Assembly (NCBI GenBank): GCA_902797085.1
Contig: CADBRM010000048.1
Span: forward strand, 1 to 33,031
Direction: 5' to 3'
Length of the DNA: 33,031 nucleotides
Origin: an uncultured Methanobacteriaceae archaeon
GTDB lineage: Archaea > Methanobacteriota > Methanobacteria > Methanobacteriales > Methanobacteriaceae
Made by a program: the position numbers and the translations under genes. Of the stretch, positions 15,783-24,838 are shown one piece after another; the first letter of the stretch is position 1; every line of letters begins with the position of its first letter. The notes below the pieces were generated by a model. It saw only the letters and a program-made list of their open reading frames with translations, had not been told where the DNA came from and searched no databases.

Positions 15783-17063
15783 TTATTTCTGTTTTTTATT
15801 ATTGTTATATTCATTGATAATTTTTTCTTCAATTTCGGGGAATCTTTTAAGTAAGGATTCGAATTGACCATCATTATGTGTTTCATTGTATGACCACAGG
15901 GTGTCTTTGTTAAATAATATGTCTCTTGCTGGATTTACGTAAATAATTTCATACAGGTTATCATTCACTACCCTTGTCTTTGTATTGTTTAGCACAGCCA
16001 TGGCCCAAAACCATATGTCATCTCCTGTTGGACATACAGAATCATATATTTCTGTCTGATCAATGGTCTTGGATAATGAATTCGGTGGGAAAAGCACTCC
16101 TCCTCCTGTGGTAAAGAAATTTAAGTAACTGGCATCTTCCTGACTCTTAATTACATTCCAGTCCAGGTATTTTTTAACACGGCCGTTTTCAAATGATATT
16201 TTACGTGAACGGTGTGTAACTATGTCATCAGGATATTTAATATGGTGTTTATATAATTTTTCAAGCCAATTGTGTGGATAATATAAATCATCATCTGCCG
16301 TAACAATTATTGCTTCAGGGTATTCATTTAAACATGGGATAAGTTTCTTATATGATTTTGTTATCTCACACCATTTTATGGTTAAACCATTTTTTTTCAT
16401 CTTAATTAATTCTTCAGGCAAATCATCTTCTAAATTAGGAAATTCACTTTTTGCCAACCATAGGATAACATTATCCGGCTTTAAATTCTGGTTAAGAAGA
16501 GAATATAATGAGAATTTAACTTCATGAATTCTTTTAGGATATGACGTTAAGGAAACTATTATTGGAACATCACGTTGACCATTATTAATCCCCCATGAAT
16601 CAAATTCTTTAATCTTTTTAGTAAAATCAAATTTGTTTATTGATAATGGTTGCCACATATCCTCATTTACAGATATTATTCCTTCATCGATTCCTCTATT
16701 GACAAGGTATACTAAAGGATTTTCTGTGGTAATGTTTTCATTAAAATTTCGATAATAGGAAGTATCGAATATTTCACACGGATTAAGATTTTTTGTATGA
16801 CCTATGTAAATATAATGTAATAATGGATCTATCTCCGGTTTGAAATCGCATTCATTCAGATAGAATTCTTCGTTAAATAATTCGTATTCAAGGATTTTAT
16901 TGTATGCTTTGAAGTTATCATAGTTTTCATCTTCAATATCCTTTTGAATTTTGTTTAAAATTTCAACATTTTCTTTATTAAGTGTTTTATTCTCTTGAAA
17001 CAGAGCATTATAAAATCCTTTCAATGAACCTTTTATTCCATTATTTTTGTTGAAACTTTTCAT
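15783..17063 (-). CDS. DDD-motif glycosyltransferase with HY-G repeat module
   Basis: 426 residues. After a short helical N-terminus, two repeats (DPLLHYIYIG near 79-88 and NPLVYLVNRGIDEG near 115-128) resemble the NPDV/HYxxxGxxEGR repeats of polysaccharide glycosyltransferases. The GT-A domain (about 167-390) has SLTSYPKR, VTADDDLYYP (254-263), TGGGVLFPP (319-327) and GDDIWFWAMA (347-356). It is the close paralogue of residues 425-778 of the 412-2748 protein but lacks that protein's 400-residue coiled coil. There is no clear Shine-Dalgarno sequence before the ATG at 17063, and a TATA-like AAATTTATTT lies only about 25-35 bases upstream, so the mRNA may be leaderless. It heads the operon that continues into the second SGNH pair. 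Donor sugar unknown. Confidence 0.85.
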   Translation of the reverse strand: MKSFNKNNGIKGSLKGFYNALFQENKTLNKENVEILNKIQKDIEDENYDNFKAYNKILEYELFNEEFYLNECDFKPEIDPLLHYIYIGHTKNLNPCEIFDTSYYRNFNENITTENPLVYLVNRGIDEGIISVNEDMWQPLSINKFDFTKKIKEFDSWGINNGQRDVPIIVSLTSYPKRIHEVKFSLYSLLNQNLKPDNVILWLAKSEFPNLEDDLPEELIKMKKNGLTIKWCEITKSYKKLIPCLNEYPEAIIVTADDDLYYPHNWLEKLYKHHIKYPDDIVTHRSRKISFENGRVKKYLDWNVIKSQEDASYLNFFTTGGGVLFPPNSLSKTIDQTEIYDSVCPTGDDIWFWAMAVLNNTKTRVVNDNLYEIIYVNPARDILFNKDTLWSYNETHNDGQFESLLKRFPEIEEKIINEYNNNKKQK

Positions 17064-17100
17064 GTTGATATATTATGCTTCAATACAAATAAATTTTATT

Positions 17101-17108
17101 AAATAGAA
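17101..17108. repeat. Left 8-bp target-site duplication (AAATAGAA)
   Basis: Exact copy of 17484-17491, directly outside the inverted ends of the element between them. Perfect 8-bp direct repeats at both borders indicate insertion by transposition. Confidence 0.75.
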
Positions 17109-17483
17109 GGCTTTGTAGAAATCCCTTTATATTATTTTCAATAGTATTACCTTTAATATAATGTTTAAATACTTTTAAATGGATAATTATTAATTACATC
17201 AGAATATTGTATTTTATTGTTTTTTGTTAGTGAAATGTGTTTTTTGATGTGTTAATGTTTAGTTATGTATAAGAGTTATGTTGTTGGGATTTATCCTATG
17301 TTTTTCAGGAAAATATTTTTATTAGGCAGGAATCTATGAAACACTTATTGTTTAATAGGAGTAAACAGTATTTGGTGTTGGATGGAATTTAGGTAGCATT
17401 GAAATAAAATTCTTCCCTCTGTAATGAAGGACATATTTGAGTAATACTCATACTTCACTCTAACAAAGGATTTCTACAGGGCC
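17109..17483. mobile_element. MITE-like or deleted insertion sequence, 375 bp
   Basis: The left end (17109-17128) and the reverse complement of the right end (17464-17483) match at 16 of 20 bases around the shared core TGTAGAAATCC. The element is bordered by perfect 8-bp direct repeats (AAATAGAA). No transposase can be read inside; the longest remnant is a short open stretch around 17285-17392 with no recognisable motif. It is therefore a non-autonomous element or an internally deleted IS. The 8-bp duplication is the size reported for ISM1 of Methanobrevibacter smithii, but relation to that element is not established here. It occupies most of the 570-bp gap between divergent operons; the rest (17064-17100, 17492-17633) holds the promoters. 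Confidence 0.7.
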
Positions 17484-17491
17484 AAATAGAA
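17484..17491. repeat. Right 8-bp target-site duplication (AAATAGAA)
   Basis: Exact match to 17101-17108 on the other side of the 375-bp element. Confidence 0.75.
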
Positions 17492-17548
17492 CAATTTAAT
17501 AATTCGATGATTATTACATTGTTAAAAAAATCTTCTTCAAAATAAATA

Positions 17549-17558
17549 GTATATAGTA
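17549..17558 (+). promoter_or_regulatory. Possible TATA box of the four-gene GT2 operon
   Basis: GTATATAGTA in an A/T-rich stretch about 80 bases before the ATG at 17634. Other A/T runs nearby could serve as well, so the choice is tentative. It lies just downstream of the right end of the mobile element. Confidence 0.3.
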
Positions 17559-17633
17559 TTATAATTAAATAGTAAATTAGCTATAATCTAATGATAATTA
17601 GTTTATTATTTTTAAATTATTTGGGGAAATAAG

Positions 17634-18863
17634 ATGGTTAAACTTTCAATAATTATGCCGGTATATGATGCTTCAGAATTTCTTGAAGAATCATTGAAGA
17701 GTATTTTTAATCAAACGTTTGAGGATTACGAGGTAGTCTGTGTAAATGATGGATCTAATGACAATTCATTGTCTATACTAAAAAATATTCATAAAGAGCA
17801 TAACAATGTAAAGATTATTAACCAAGAAAATATGGGTTCCGGAATTGCTCGAAATAATGCTATGAGTGAAGCTGAGGGTGAATACTTGGCATTTCTTGAT
17901 GCAGACGATAGGTTTTTAGATAATGATGCTTTAATGAAAATGACAGATACTGCATTCAGAAATGACAGCAACATGGTGGCTGCAAATCTAAAAAGGATTA
18001 AGCCGGATGGTAGTATTGAAATAAATTATGATTATTGTCACACTCCTTTTGCTCATTTTAACAGGGAAATGATAATAAAACCTGAAGAATATGGAATACC
18101 TTTCGCATTTTATAAAAACATTTATAAACGGGAATTCATTGAAAAAAATAACATCAATTTTCCAGATTTACAAAGAGGTCAGGATCCAGTATTCCTTGCA
18201 AAGGTATTAACAGAAGTTAATGAAATATACACTGTGCCTATTGATTTATATGGATATAATTATTCCGTATCGGGTGGTGTAAATATTAAAGTAAATACCT
18301 ACTCTAAGAAGAAGGATTATATTCAACATTTTATTGAAACATTTGAAATCTTAGAAAGAGATGGTTTTGAAGATATGTTGAATAACTATAAGAAGGAATT
18401 CATAGATTATCTTAATTTCAGACAAAATATTGATGATATGGATATTCAAAAAATTGTAAAAGATTCTTTTGAGGGTGATAAATACTTTAAAGAATCAGAT
18501 TATGGTTATCTGATTATGGATTCAATAATCAATTCTGTTATTAACACGGATATTGAATATAATGTGGTAAAGCACTGTTTGTTTGAGGAAAGCATGCTTG
18601 AAAATACAGTTATTGAAGTTGACAGATTGAAAACTTTCGTAAATAATTATAATAAAACAGAAGACAATGAATTACTCAAATCTTCATTCAATGTACTTAA
18701 ACAGATAGAAAATTATACATTTCAAGAAAAAAGGGAAATTAACGGTAAAGTGGACAGATTGAAGATGAATATAAAACGTTCCATTCATTCTAATGAGGAA
18801 ATATTGTCTTCCAATAGTTGGAGAGTAACAAGTTATCTTCGTTCTCTAAAACATAAAATGTAG
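17634..18863 (+). CDS. Family 2 glycosyltransferase with C-terminal S-SW-R tail
   Basis: 409 residues. A complete GT2 core lies in residues 1-215: LSIIMPVYD, CVNDGSNDNS (36-45), FLDADD (87-92) and RGQDPVF (181-187). A mostly helical region follows, and the last 18 residues hold SSNSWRVTSYLRSL, the same tail motif as in the first CDS of the window and in the next gene. GGGG at 17623-17626, seven bases before the ATG, supports the start. It is the first gene of a four-gene operon whose members follow at 3-15 base intervals. No signal peptide or membrane helix is present. It probably adds a sugar to a lipid-linked or protein-linked glycan at the cytoplasmic face; the sugar is unknown. Confidence 0.9.
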   Translation: MVKLSIIMPVYDASEFLEESLKSIFNQTFEDYEVVCVNDGSNDNSLSILKNIHKEHNNVKIINQENMGSGIARNNAMSEAEGEYLAFLDADDRFLDNDALMKMTDTAFRNDSNMVAANLKRIKPDGSIEINYDYCHTPFAHFNREMIIKPEEYGIPFAFYKNIYKREFIEKNNINFPDLQRGQDPVFLAKVLTEVNEIYTVPIDLYGYNYSVSGGVNIKVNTYSKKKDYIQHFIETFEILERDGFEDMLNNYKKEFIDYLNFRQNIDDMDIQKIVKDSFEGDKYFKESDYGYLIMDSIINSVINTDIEYNVVKHCLFEESMLENTVIEVDRLKTFVNNYNKTEDNELLKSSFNVLKQIENYTFQEKREINGKVDRLKMNIKRSIHSNEEILSSNSWRVTSYLRSLKHKM

Positions 18864-18867
18864 TGTT

Positions 18868-18873
18868 GGTGGG
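18868..18873 (+). promoter_or_regulatory. Ribosome binding site deciding the 18878 start
   Basis: GGTGGG lies four bases before the ATG at 18878 and too close to the ATG at 18875. The upstream GTG at 18863 has no such site, so 18878 is the best start. Confidence 0.55.
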
Positions 18874-18877
18874 TATG

Positions 18878-19924
18878 ATGACAAAAGTAACGTTAATAAT
18901 ATCAACGGATAATGAAAATTCTATTGAAGAATCATTCAGGGGAATACTCAATCAATCTGGGGATAATCTGGAGATAATATGTGTATTGGATGATGCTATT
19001 CAATTACAGGATGAGTATAAGAATGTTGTAATAAAAAAATATACTGATAATCAAATTGAAGTGATGAATGATGCAATAATTAATGCAACTGGGGAATACA
19101 TATTATTTGCTGATATTGGTAGTGAAATTGATTTTAAAAAAATAGAAATCTTTTATAATAAAATTTTAATGGATAAATCGGATGTTCTAATTTTTAATAA
19201 TTTGGAAGACAATAAAACAATGAATATTCTTTCACGATTATGTGAAAATAAAGTTTTCACTTATGAAAAAATTTATGAATATATTTTTGATATTGATAAA
19301 ACGCCATTTAATAAGTTATTTAATAGAAATTTTTTAATAGGTAATGATTTATTTTTTAAAAATACCTATTATTTGGATGAATTGTTCTATTTTAATACAT
19401 TATTCAAAGCAAAAAGATTGTCTTTTATGAACGAGTCAGTATATTTTTCATATAACAATAATCTATCAGTAACAGATAAACAGCTTTTCAATGAGTACAT
19501 TTCAAATCAGGAGGATATGTTAAGTCTTTTTAAGCAAATGGGTGACGAAGAAAAGTTGATTCGGGCATTTGATAATTATATTATAAATTTGATTAACAAA
19601 TATTCTGATTTAAAAATTGCAAATAAAAATGAAATATATCCTATTTTAAGACACAAATTTATACGTATTTTAAAAATAGATGAAAATAAATTCTTAATAG
19701 ACAACTTGGATATGCAGAGTCGCAAATTATTCGAACAGGTAATTATATGCGAAAGTGCAGAGGAATATGACTTATTTCATAAAGTTAATGAAGATAAAAA
19801 ATATTTAAATTTTATGGGTAGGTATAAAAAAATTCTCACTACTGAAGAGAAGAAGATTAAACGATTTAATAATAGTCTTACATCATCAAACAGTTGGAGA
19901 TTAACTAGAATATTTAGACTTTAA
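18878..19924 (+). CDS. Degenerate GT2-like protein (DxD lost) with S-SW-R tail
   Basis: 348 residues from the ATG at 18878; a longer frame with GTG at 18863 overlaps the previous stop. The N-terminal half follows a GT2 core: VTLIISTDNE, LNQSGDNLEIICVLDDA, INATGEYILFADIGSE. However, the FLDSDD motif of its neighbours is replaced by FADIGSE (77-83), and the NDGSTDN region is gone. The TPFNKLFNRNFLI and YYLDELFYF segments match the acceptor-side region of the other GT2 genes. The C-terminus is SSNSWRLTRIFRL, the shared tail. It probably does not bind nucleotide-sugar metal in the usual way and may be a partner subunit of a neighbouring active GT2 (inference). Codon use and reading frame are intact, so it is not an obvious pseudogene. 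Confidence 0.82.
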   Translation: MTKVTLIISTDNENSIEESFRGILNQSGDNLEIICVLDDAIQLQDEYKNVVIKKYTDNQIEVMNDAIINATGEYILFADIGSEIDFKKIEIFYNKILMDKSDVLIFNNLEDNKTMNILSRLCENKVFTYEKIYEYIFDIDKTPFNKLFNRNFLIGNDLFFKNTYYLDELFYFNTLFKAKRLSFMNESVYFSYNNNLSVTDKQLFNEYISNQEDMLSLFKQMGDEEKLIRAFDNYIINLINKYSDLKIANKNEIYPILRHKFIRILKIDENKFLIDNLDMQSRKLFEQVIICESAEEYDLFHKVNEDKKYLNFMGRYKKILTTEEKKIKRFNNSLTSSNSWRLTRIFRL

Positions 19925-19937
19925 TGATGTGATAAGT

Positions 19938-20954
19938 ATGGTAAAAGTATCTGTTGTAATACCGGTATATAATGTCGAAAAATACTTAAAGGATTGTTTG
20001 AATTCAGTAACTAAACAAACGTTAACTGATATTGAAATTATCTGCGTTAATGATGGATCAACGGATAATTCCTTAGAAATTATAAATGAATATGCAAATG
20101 AGGATAATCGAATAAAAGTTTTTTCACAAGAAAATGCAGGGCATGCTGTTGCAACAAATATTGGAATGTCACATGCAACAGGAGAATACTTGTTCCTGAT
20201 GGATTCTGATGATATAATAGAGTATAATGCACTTGAATTAACATATGACAAAGCTATAGAAAATGATGTTGATTTCGTAATATTCAAGGCAATTAACTAT
20301 GATAATTCAACAAAAAGTTACTATGAAACCGAATCATACAGTATGAATGAAGTTTATAAAAGGGTTGGTAAGGAAGTATTCAATTATGATGATGTTAAAG
20401 ACTTAATTTTCACGATGTCTGTTACGCCATGGAGTAAACTTTATAACAGACAATTCATAGTTGATAACAACATTCTATTTCCTGAAGGATTAATATTTGA
20501 TGATAATATTTTCTTCTGGGAAGTATTATTCAATGCAGAAAAAATATGTTTCCTGAACGAATTTTTGTTTATAAGGAGATTTTATTCTACTTCTTCTACA
20601 AATAATGGTGATCTAAGGTTCTTGGATTCTATAGAAATTAATAAATTAATTTGGGATACATTCAATAAACATGGTCACTTTGATGAACATAAAGAAGTAT
20701 TGTTTAATAGCAGGGTATCCTCATTATACACAAGGTTTACTAAAATTAAAGAAGAATACAAGGATGATTTCTTTGTTGAAATGAAAAAATCATTGATGAC
20801 CATACTCGAGGATGAAATTTATTTTAATGATTTCATGTCAAAATTAAATTCCAAAAATAAAAATTTATTTATTCAAATATTAAGCACTGAAAATAGTAAA
20901 GACTTTGAATTACTAAGAGAAACTTATAGTTCTATACTAAAAAATTCAAAATAG
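19938..20954 (+). CDS. Family 2 glycosyltransferase
   Basis: 338 residues from the ATG at 19938. A GTG at 19929 is in frame, but those bases (GTGAT) fit a ribosome site for the ATG better, and the protein then begins directly with VKVSVVIPVYN. The GT2 core is complete: CVNDGSTDNS (36-45), FLMDSDD (86-92) and FDDNIFFWE in the catalytic-acid region. It is the closest relative in the window of module 2 of the tandem GT2 at 3161-5272, sharing the INYD...YYxxExYSM stretch and the long C-terminal helical part. It lacks the S-SW-R tail of the two genes before it. Third gene of the operon, 13 bases after the previous stop. Sugar specificity cannot be read from sequence. Confidence 0.9.
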   Translation: MVKVSVVIPVYNVEKYLKDCLNSVTKQTLTDIEIICVNDGSTDNSLEIINEYANEDNRIKVFSQENAGHAVATNIGMSHATGEYLFLMDSDDIIEYNALELTYDKAIENDVDFVIFKAINYDNSTKSYYETESYSMNEVYKRVGKEVFNYDDVKDLIFTMSVTPWSKLYNRQFIVDNNILFPEGLIFDDNIFFWEVLFNAEKICFLNEFLFIRRFYSTSSTNNGDLRFLDSIEINKLIWDTFNKHGHFDEHKEVLFNSRVSSLYTRFTKIKEEYKDDFFVEMKKSLMTILEDEIYFNDFMSKLNSKNKNLFIQILSTENSKDFELLRETYSSILKNSK

Positions 20955-20956
20955 AT

Positions 20957-20961
20957 GGTGG
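20957..20961 (+). promoter_or_regulatory. Ribosome binding site deciding the 20970 start
   Basis: GGTGG lies eight bases before the ATG at 20970. The ATG at 20955 overlaps this site and has no ribosome site of its own. Confidence 0.5.
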
Positions 20962-20969
20962 TATTTCAA

Positions 20970-21956
20970 ATGAATGAGGATAACATAAAAATTTCTGTAA
21001 TTATACCAACATTAAATGTTAAGAAGTATATCAAACAATGTATTGAAAGTGTTATTAATCAAACATTCTCGAATATTGAAATATTATGCGTTGATGGTGG
21101 CAGTGATGATGGAACACTGGAAATACTTAAGGAATATTCACAAATCCATGGAAATCTGCACGTGTTCTTATCAAATAAAAAAAGTTATGGGAGTCAAGTT
21201 AATCAGGGTATTGTCAATGCAAAAGGAGATTATATTGCAATAGTTGAAAGTGATGATTATATAAGTCCTGAAATGATGGAAACATTATATGATTTAACAG
21301 AGTTGGGTTATGTTGATATTGTGAAGGGAACATTTTATCATTTTTATGAATCAGAAACAGATAAGCCGATACTAAAAGTTGACAATGCCAAAGGACAATT
21401 AAAAAATGATAAGAAATTTATTATAGGGGAGGAACCCCTATTTTTAGAGGGACATCCATCAATATGGGCTGCAATATATAAGAAAAGTTTTCTGATAAAA
21501 AATAAAATAACATTCAGGGAAGAACCAGGTGGAGCCTGGGTTGACAATCCATTCTTTTTAGAAACAGCACTTAAAGCTAACAGTATAAGATATATTAATA
21601 AGCCTTTATATTTTTACAGGGAAGATAATGAAAATTCATCTTCAAATAATCTTCAGGATTTAAGCATACCGGCTGGTAGAATATTGGACATGTTTGATAT
21701 TTTGGAAAAGGAAAAATGTGATAATGATGAAATTAAAAACATGATTTATAAACGTTTATTTAGGTATGTCGAGATAACTATTGAAAACAATAACAATTCT
21801 ACTGAAGGATTGGATTATAAAACATCTAAATCTCTCTATGAGGCACTAAAAAAAGTCGATTTTGAATACGTGCAGTATAATGTTAATAATAAAGATAAGA
21901 AGTTATACTATAAATTCCGTTCACCCTTAATATTAAAAGGTTTTGAAGAAGATTAA
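20970..21956 (+). CDS. Family 2 glycosyltransferase
   Basis: 328 residues from the ATG at 20970 (an in-frame ATG at 20955 is less likely). A GT2 core with SVIIPTLN, CVDGGSDDGT (40-49) and VESDD (92-96); DGGSDDG in place of NDGSTDN and ESDD in place of DSDD are tolerated variants that keep the metal-binding Asp residues. GGAWVDNPFF in the acceptor-side region carries the probable catalytic acid. The C-terminal part is helical and ends without the S-SW-R tail. It is the last gene of the operon that begins at 17634 and is followed by a T-tract. It differs more from its operon neighbours than they do from each other, suggesting a different linkage or sugar. Confidence 0.88.
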   Translation: MNEDNIKISVIIPTLNVKKYIKQCIESVINQTFSNIEILCVDGGSDDGTLEILKEYSQIHGNLHVFLSNKKSYGSQVNQGIVNAKGDYIAIVESDDYISPEMMETLYDLTELGYVDIVKGTFYHFYESETDKPILKVDNAKGQLKNDKKFIIGEEPLFLEGHPSIWAAIYKKSFLIKNKITFREEPGGAWVDNPFFLETALKANSIRYINKPLYFYREDNENSSSNNLQDLSIPAGRILDMFDILEKEKCDNDEIKNMIYKRLFRYVEITIENNNNSTEGLDYKTSKSLYEALKKVDFEYVQYNVNNKDKKLYYKFRSPLILKGFEED

Positions 21957-21958
21957 TG

Positions 21959-21985
21959 TTTTTTTTCTAAACTTTCTTTAATCAT
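21959..21985 (+). terminator. T-tract terminator after the GT2 operon
   Basis: A run of eight T directly after the stop codon, followed by further T-rich sequence with no hairpin, fits archaeal U-tract termination and separates the glycan island from valS. Confidence 0.4.
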
Positions 21986-22079
21986 TTTATTCTATTTTTT
22001 TATTCAAAAATTCATTAAAATTATATTCTATTTTTTACATATATTATATTATTATAAAGAATTAATCAAAGAGTGTAGA

Positions 22080-22087
22080 TATTTAAA
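22080..22087 (+). promoter_or_regulatory. Possible TATA box of valS
   Basis: TATTTAAA preceded by purine-rich AAAGAGTGTAG, about 70 bases before the valS ATG. Transcription would start near 22110. A second A/T element at 22037-22050 is an alternative. Confidence 0.35.
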
Positions 22088-22152
22088 TCTATTTGCTGAT
22101 TTATTCAAATTAATGTTAATTATAATCTAATATTTTAGGAGATATTTTTTAA

Positions 22153-24789
22153 ATGAGTAGTAATGAAATTCCAAAAGATTATGATCATACAAAAGAAGTA
22201 GAATTACAAGATTTATGGCAAAGAGAAAACACTTATCGTTTTATTGGTGATGGAACTAAACCTACATATATTATTGATACTCCACCACCATATCCAACAG
22301 GTAAACTCCATATGGGTCACGTTTTAAATTGGGTTTACATGGATATTATTGCCAGATACAAACGTATGAACAATTTTGATGTATTATTCCCACAGGGATG
22401 GGATTGTCACGGTCTCCCAACAGAAGTAAAGGTTGAGGAAATTCATGAAATCAAAAAGAATGATGTTCCAAGAGAAACATTTAGGGATTACTGTATTGAT
22501 TTAACCCACGATAACATTGAAAAAATGAGAATTCAAATGCGTAGTATGGGTTACTCACAAGATTGGGATCATGAATACATCACAATGCTGCCTGAAAATA
22601 AAAAACGAACTCAATTATCTTTCCTTAAGTTATATGATGAAGATATGATTTATCAGGATATTCACCCAATTAACTGGTGTCCTCGTTGTGAAACGGCAAT
22701 AGCATTTGCAGAAGTGGAATATAAAGATAACACAACCAAATTAAACTATGTCAACTTCCCGGCAACAGATGGTTTAGGAAATGCAACAATTGCAACAACA
22801 AGACCTGAGTTATTATGTGCATGTGTAGCAGTTGTAGTTCATCCTGAAGATGAAAGATACATGTCCTTACATGGAAAAACGGTTACTCTTCCAATATATG
22901 AAAGAGAAGTTAAGATTATCACTGATGAATCAGTAGACCCTGAATACGGTACCGGTGTTGTAATGATTTGTACATTTGGGGATAAAACAGACGTTGAATG
23001 GGTAACACGATATGATTTGGATGTTATTGATGCAATAAGTGAAAATGGTCTTATGCTCCCTGTTTCCGGTAAATATGAAGGAATGGCAATTAAGGAATGT
23101 AGACAGGCAATCATTGAAGACTTAAAAGATGAAGGATTCCTTATCAAACAGGAAGAAGTAGATCAGAATGTGGGATTATGTTGGAGATGTAAAACTCCTA
23201 TAGAAATCATGACCAAAAAACAATGGTTTGTTGCAGTAAGTAAAATGCAGGAAGATATTGTTGAACAAGCAAAAAGCATGAGGTGGATTCCGGGACACAT
23301 GTACCAGAGACTAGAAAATTGGGCTAATAGTATGGACTGGGATTGGTGTATTTCAAGACAAAGAATATTTGCAACACCTATTCCTGTATGGTACTGTGAT
23401 GACTGTCATGAAGTAGTACTACCAAGTGAGGAACAATTGCCTGTGGATCCTACCATTGACCAACCGGACCATGCATGTACATGTGGATGTACTTCATTTA
23501 CAGCAGAAGAAGATGTTCTGGATACTTGGATGGATAGTTCAATAACTCCGTTAACAGTTGCAGATTGGCCAAATCCTGGATGGGAGAAGGTTTATCCATC
23601 AACACTCAGACCACAGGGTCATGATATTATCAGAACATGGGCTTTCTATACAATCATGCGTTGTTATGCATTGACAGGTGAAAAACCGTTCGATGAATTG
23701 GTAATCAATGGTATGGTATTTGGTGAAGACGGACATAAAATGAGTAAATCATTGGGTAATGTTATTGCTCCTGAGGAAGTATTAACAGAATATGGTGCAG
23801 ATGCTCTTAGATTATGGAGTGCTAACAGTGTACCTGGATCCGATGTACCGTTCGCATGGAAAGATATTGTACACGCATATAAATTCCTGAGAAAATTCTG
23901 GAATGCATTCAGATTTATCAGTATGCACTTGGATGATAATGTACCTGATGAATTGTCAGAAAACAACATCATTGACAGATGGATATTATCTAAACTCAAC
24001 AGATTAAACAATACGGTAACACAGGCATTTGAAGAATATAACTTTGCAAATGCTGAACAAGCAATATATAACTTTGTATGGCATGACTTCTGTGATGAAT
24101 ACATTGAAGCAGTAAAATACAGATTATATGAAGATACAACATCAACACAGGATGCAAAATACACTCTTAAGAAAGTTATTGAAACAGTATTGGCTTTAAT
24201 GGCACCAATCACACCATTCTTTGCAGATCAAGTAAGTTCATATTTGGGAAACACTTCCTATGATTTGCATAATGGGGGATGGCCTAGTGTAAATGATGAA
24301 TTAATCAGTGATGATATTGAATTGACTGGAAGTTATGCTATTGATGTAATCGATGAACTCAGACGTTACAAATCATCACATGGAATTCCATTGAATCAAC
24401 CAATCAATAGTGTAAACATATACACTGAAGATGTTGAAAAGGTAAATTCATGTATTGAGGATATTAAAAATACAAACAAGGTTGATAATATTACAGTTCA
24501 AAACGGTAAACCTGATTTACATGAAAAGGTTATTCAAATAGAACCGATAATGAGTAAACTCGGTCCGGTATTTAAACAAAATGCAAAGAAAATTATTGAC
24601 TTTATAGCAAACACTAATCCGGAAGTAATAATGGAAGAATTAAATACTACCGGTGAGGTAAAAGTGGATGATGTGGCATTCACAGCAGAACACATTACAA
24701 CAGAATCTGAATTAGTGAGTAAAACTGGTGAAGTTGTAGATATTATTAAAACAGAAAACTATGAAATATTATTAGAAGTTCTACAATAA
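22153..24789 (+). CDS. valS: Valyl-tRNA synthetase
   Basis: 878 residues, the usual length. It charges tRNA-Val with valine in the cytoplasm. The class I signatures are present: [12 protein letters not shown] with HMGH at 53-56 and KMSKS at 529-533. The CP1 editing domain lies between them ([33 protein letters not shown] region), with Cys pairs typical of archaeal ValRS zinc sites (WCPRCE, CWRCK, WYCDDC, CTCGC). The anticodon-binding helical domain follows KMSKS ([32 protein letters not shown]). AGGAG starting about 14 bases before the ATG supports the start. The gene marks the switch from the island to housekeeping genes. It is followed 49 bases later by aroA with its own AAGGAG, so co-transcription is possible. 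Confidence 0.97.
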   Translation: MSSNEIPKDYDHTKEVELQDLWQRENTYRFIGDGTKPTYIIDTPPPYPTGKLHMGHVLNWVYMDIIARYKRMNNFDVLFPQGWDCHGLPTEVKVEEIHEIKKNDVPRETFRDYCIDLTHDNIEKMRIQMRSMGYSQDWDHEYITMLPENKKRTQLSFLKLYDEDMIYQDIHPINWCPRCETAIAFAEVEYKDNTTKLNYVNFPATDGLGNATIATTRPELLCACVAVVVHPEDERYMSLHGKTVTLPIYEREVKIITDESVDPEYGTGVVMICTFGDKTDVEWVTRYDLDVIDAISENGLMLPVSGKYEGMAIKECRQAIIEDLKDEGFLIKQEEVDQNVGLCWRCKTPIEIMTKKQWFVAVSKMQEDIVEQAKSMRWIPGHMYQRLENWANSMDWDWCISRQRIFATPIPVWYCDDCHEVVLPSEEQLPVDPTIDQPDHACTCGCTSFTAEEDVLDTWMDSSITPLTVADWPNPGWEKVYPSTLRPQGHDIIRTWAFYTIMRCYALTGEKPFDELVINGMVFGEDGHKMSKSLGNVIAPEEVLTEYGADALRLWSANSVPGSDVPFAWKDIVHAYKFLRKFWNAFRFISMHLDDNVPDELSENNIIDRWILSKLNRLNNTVTQAFEEYNFANAEQAIYNFVWHDFCDEYIEAVKYRLYEDTTSTQDAKYTLKKVIETVLALMAPITPFFADQVSSYLGNTSYDLHNGGWPSVNDELISDDIELTGSYAIDVIDELRRYKSSHGIPLNQPINSVNIYTEDVEKVNSCIEDIKNTNKVDNITVQNGKPDLHEKVIQIEPIMSKLGPVFKQNAKKIIDFIANTNPEVIMEELNTTGEVKVDDVAFTAEHITTESELVSKTGEVVDIIKTENYEILLEVLQ

Positions 24790-24838
24790 AGGACTTCCTA
24801 CTACTCATTTTTAAATATTTTTAAGGAGACTTTTTATT

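Noticed and set aside
17285-17392. Short open stretch within the mobile element as a transposase remnant
   Set aside because: Too short and without any transposase motif I can recognise; kept only as part of the element.
19901-20287. 128-residue minus-strand frame within the GT2 gene at 19938
   Set aside because: It is a Ser-rich shadow of the conserved GT2 core on the opposite strand.
21422-21446. Perfect short hairpin ATAGGGG...CCCCTAT
   Set aside because: It lies in the middle of an intact glycosyltransferase gene with no T-tract that would end transcription usefully; probably chance.
23664-24212. 182-residue open frame on the minus strand inside valS
   Set aside because: It lies wholly within the conserved synthetase, has no ribosome site or recognisable domain, and is a codon-use shadow.
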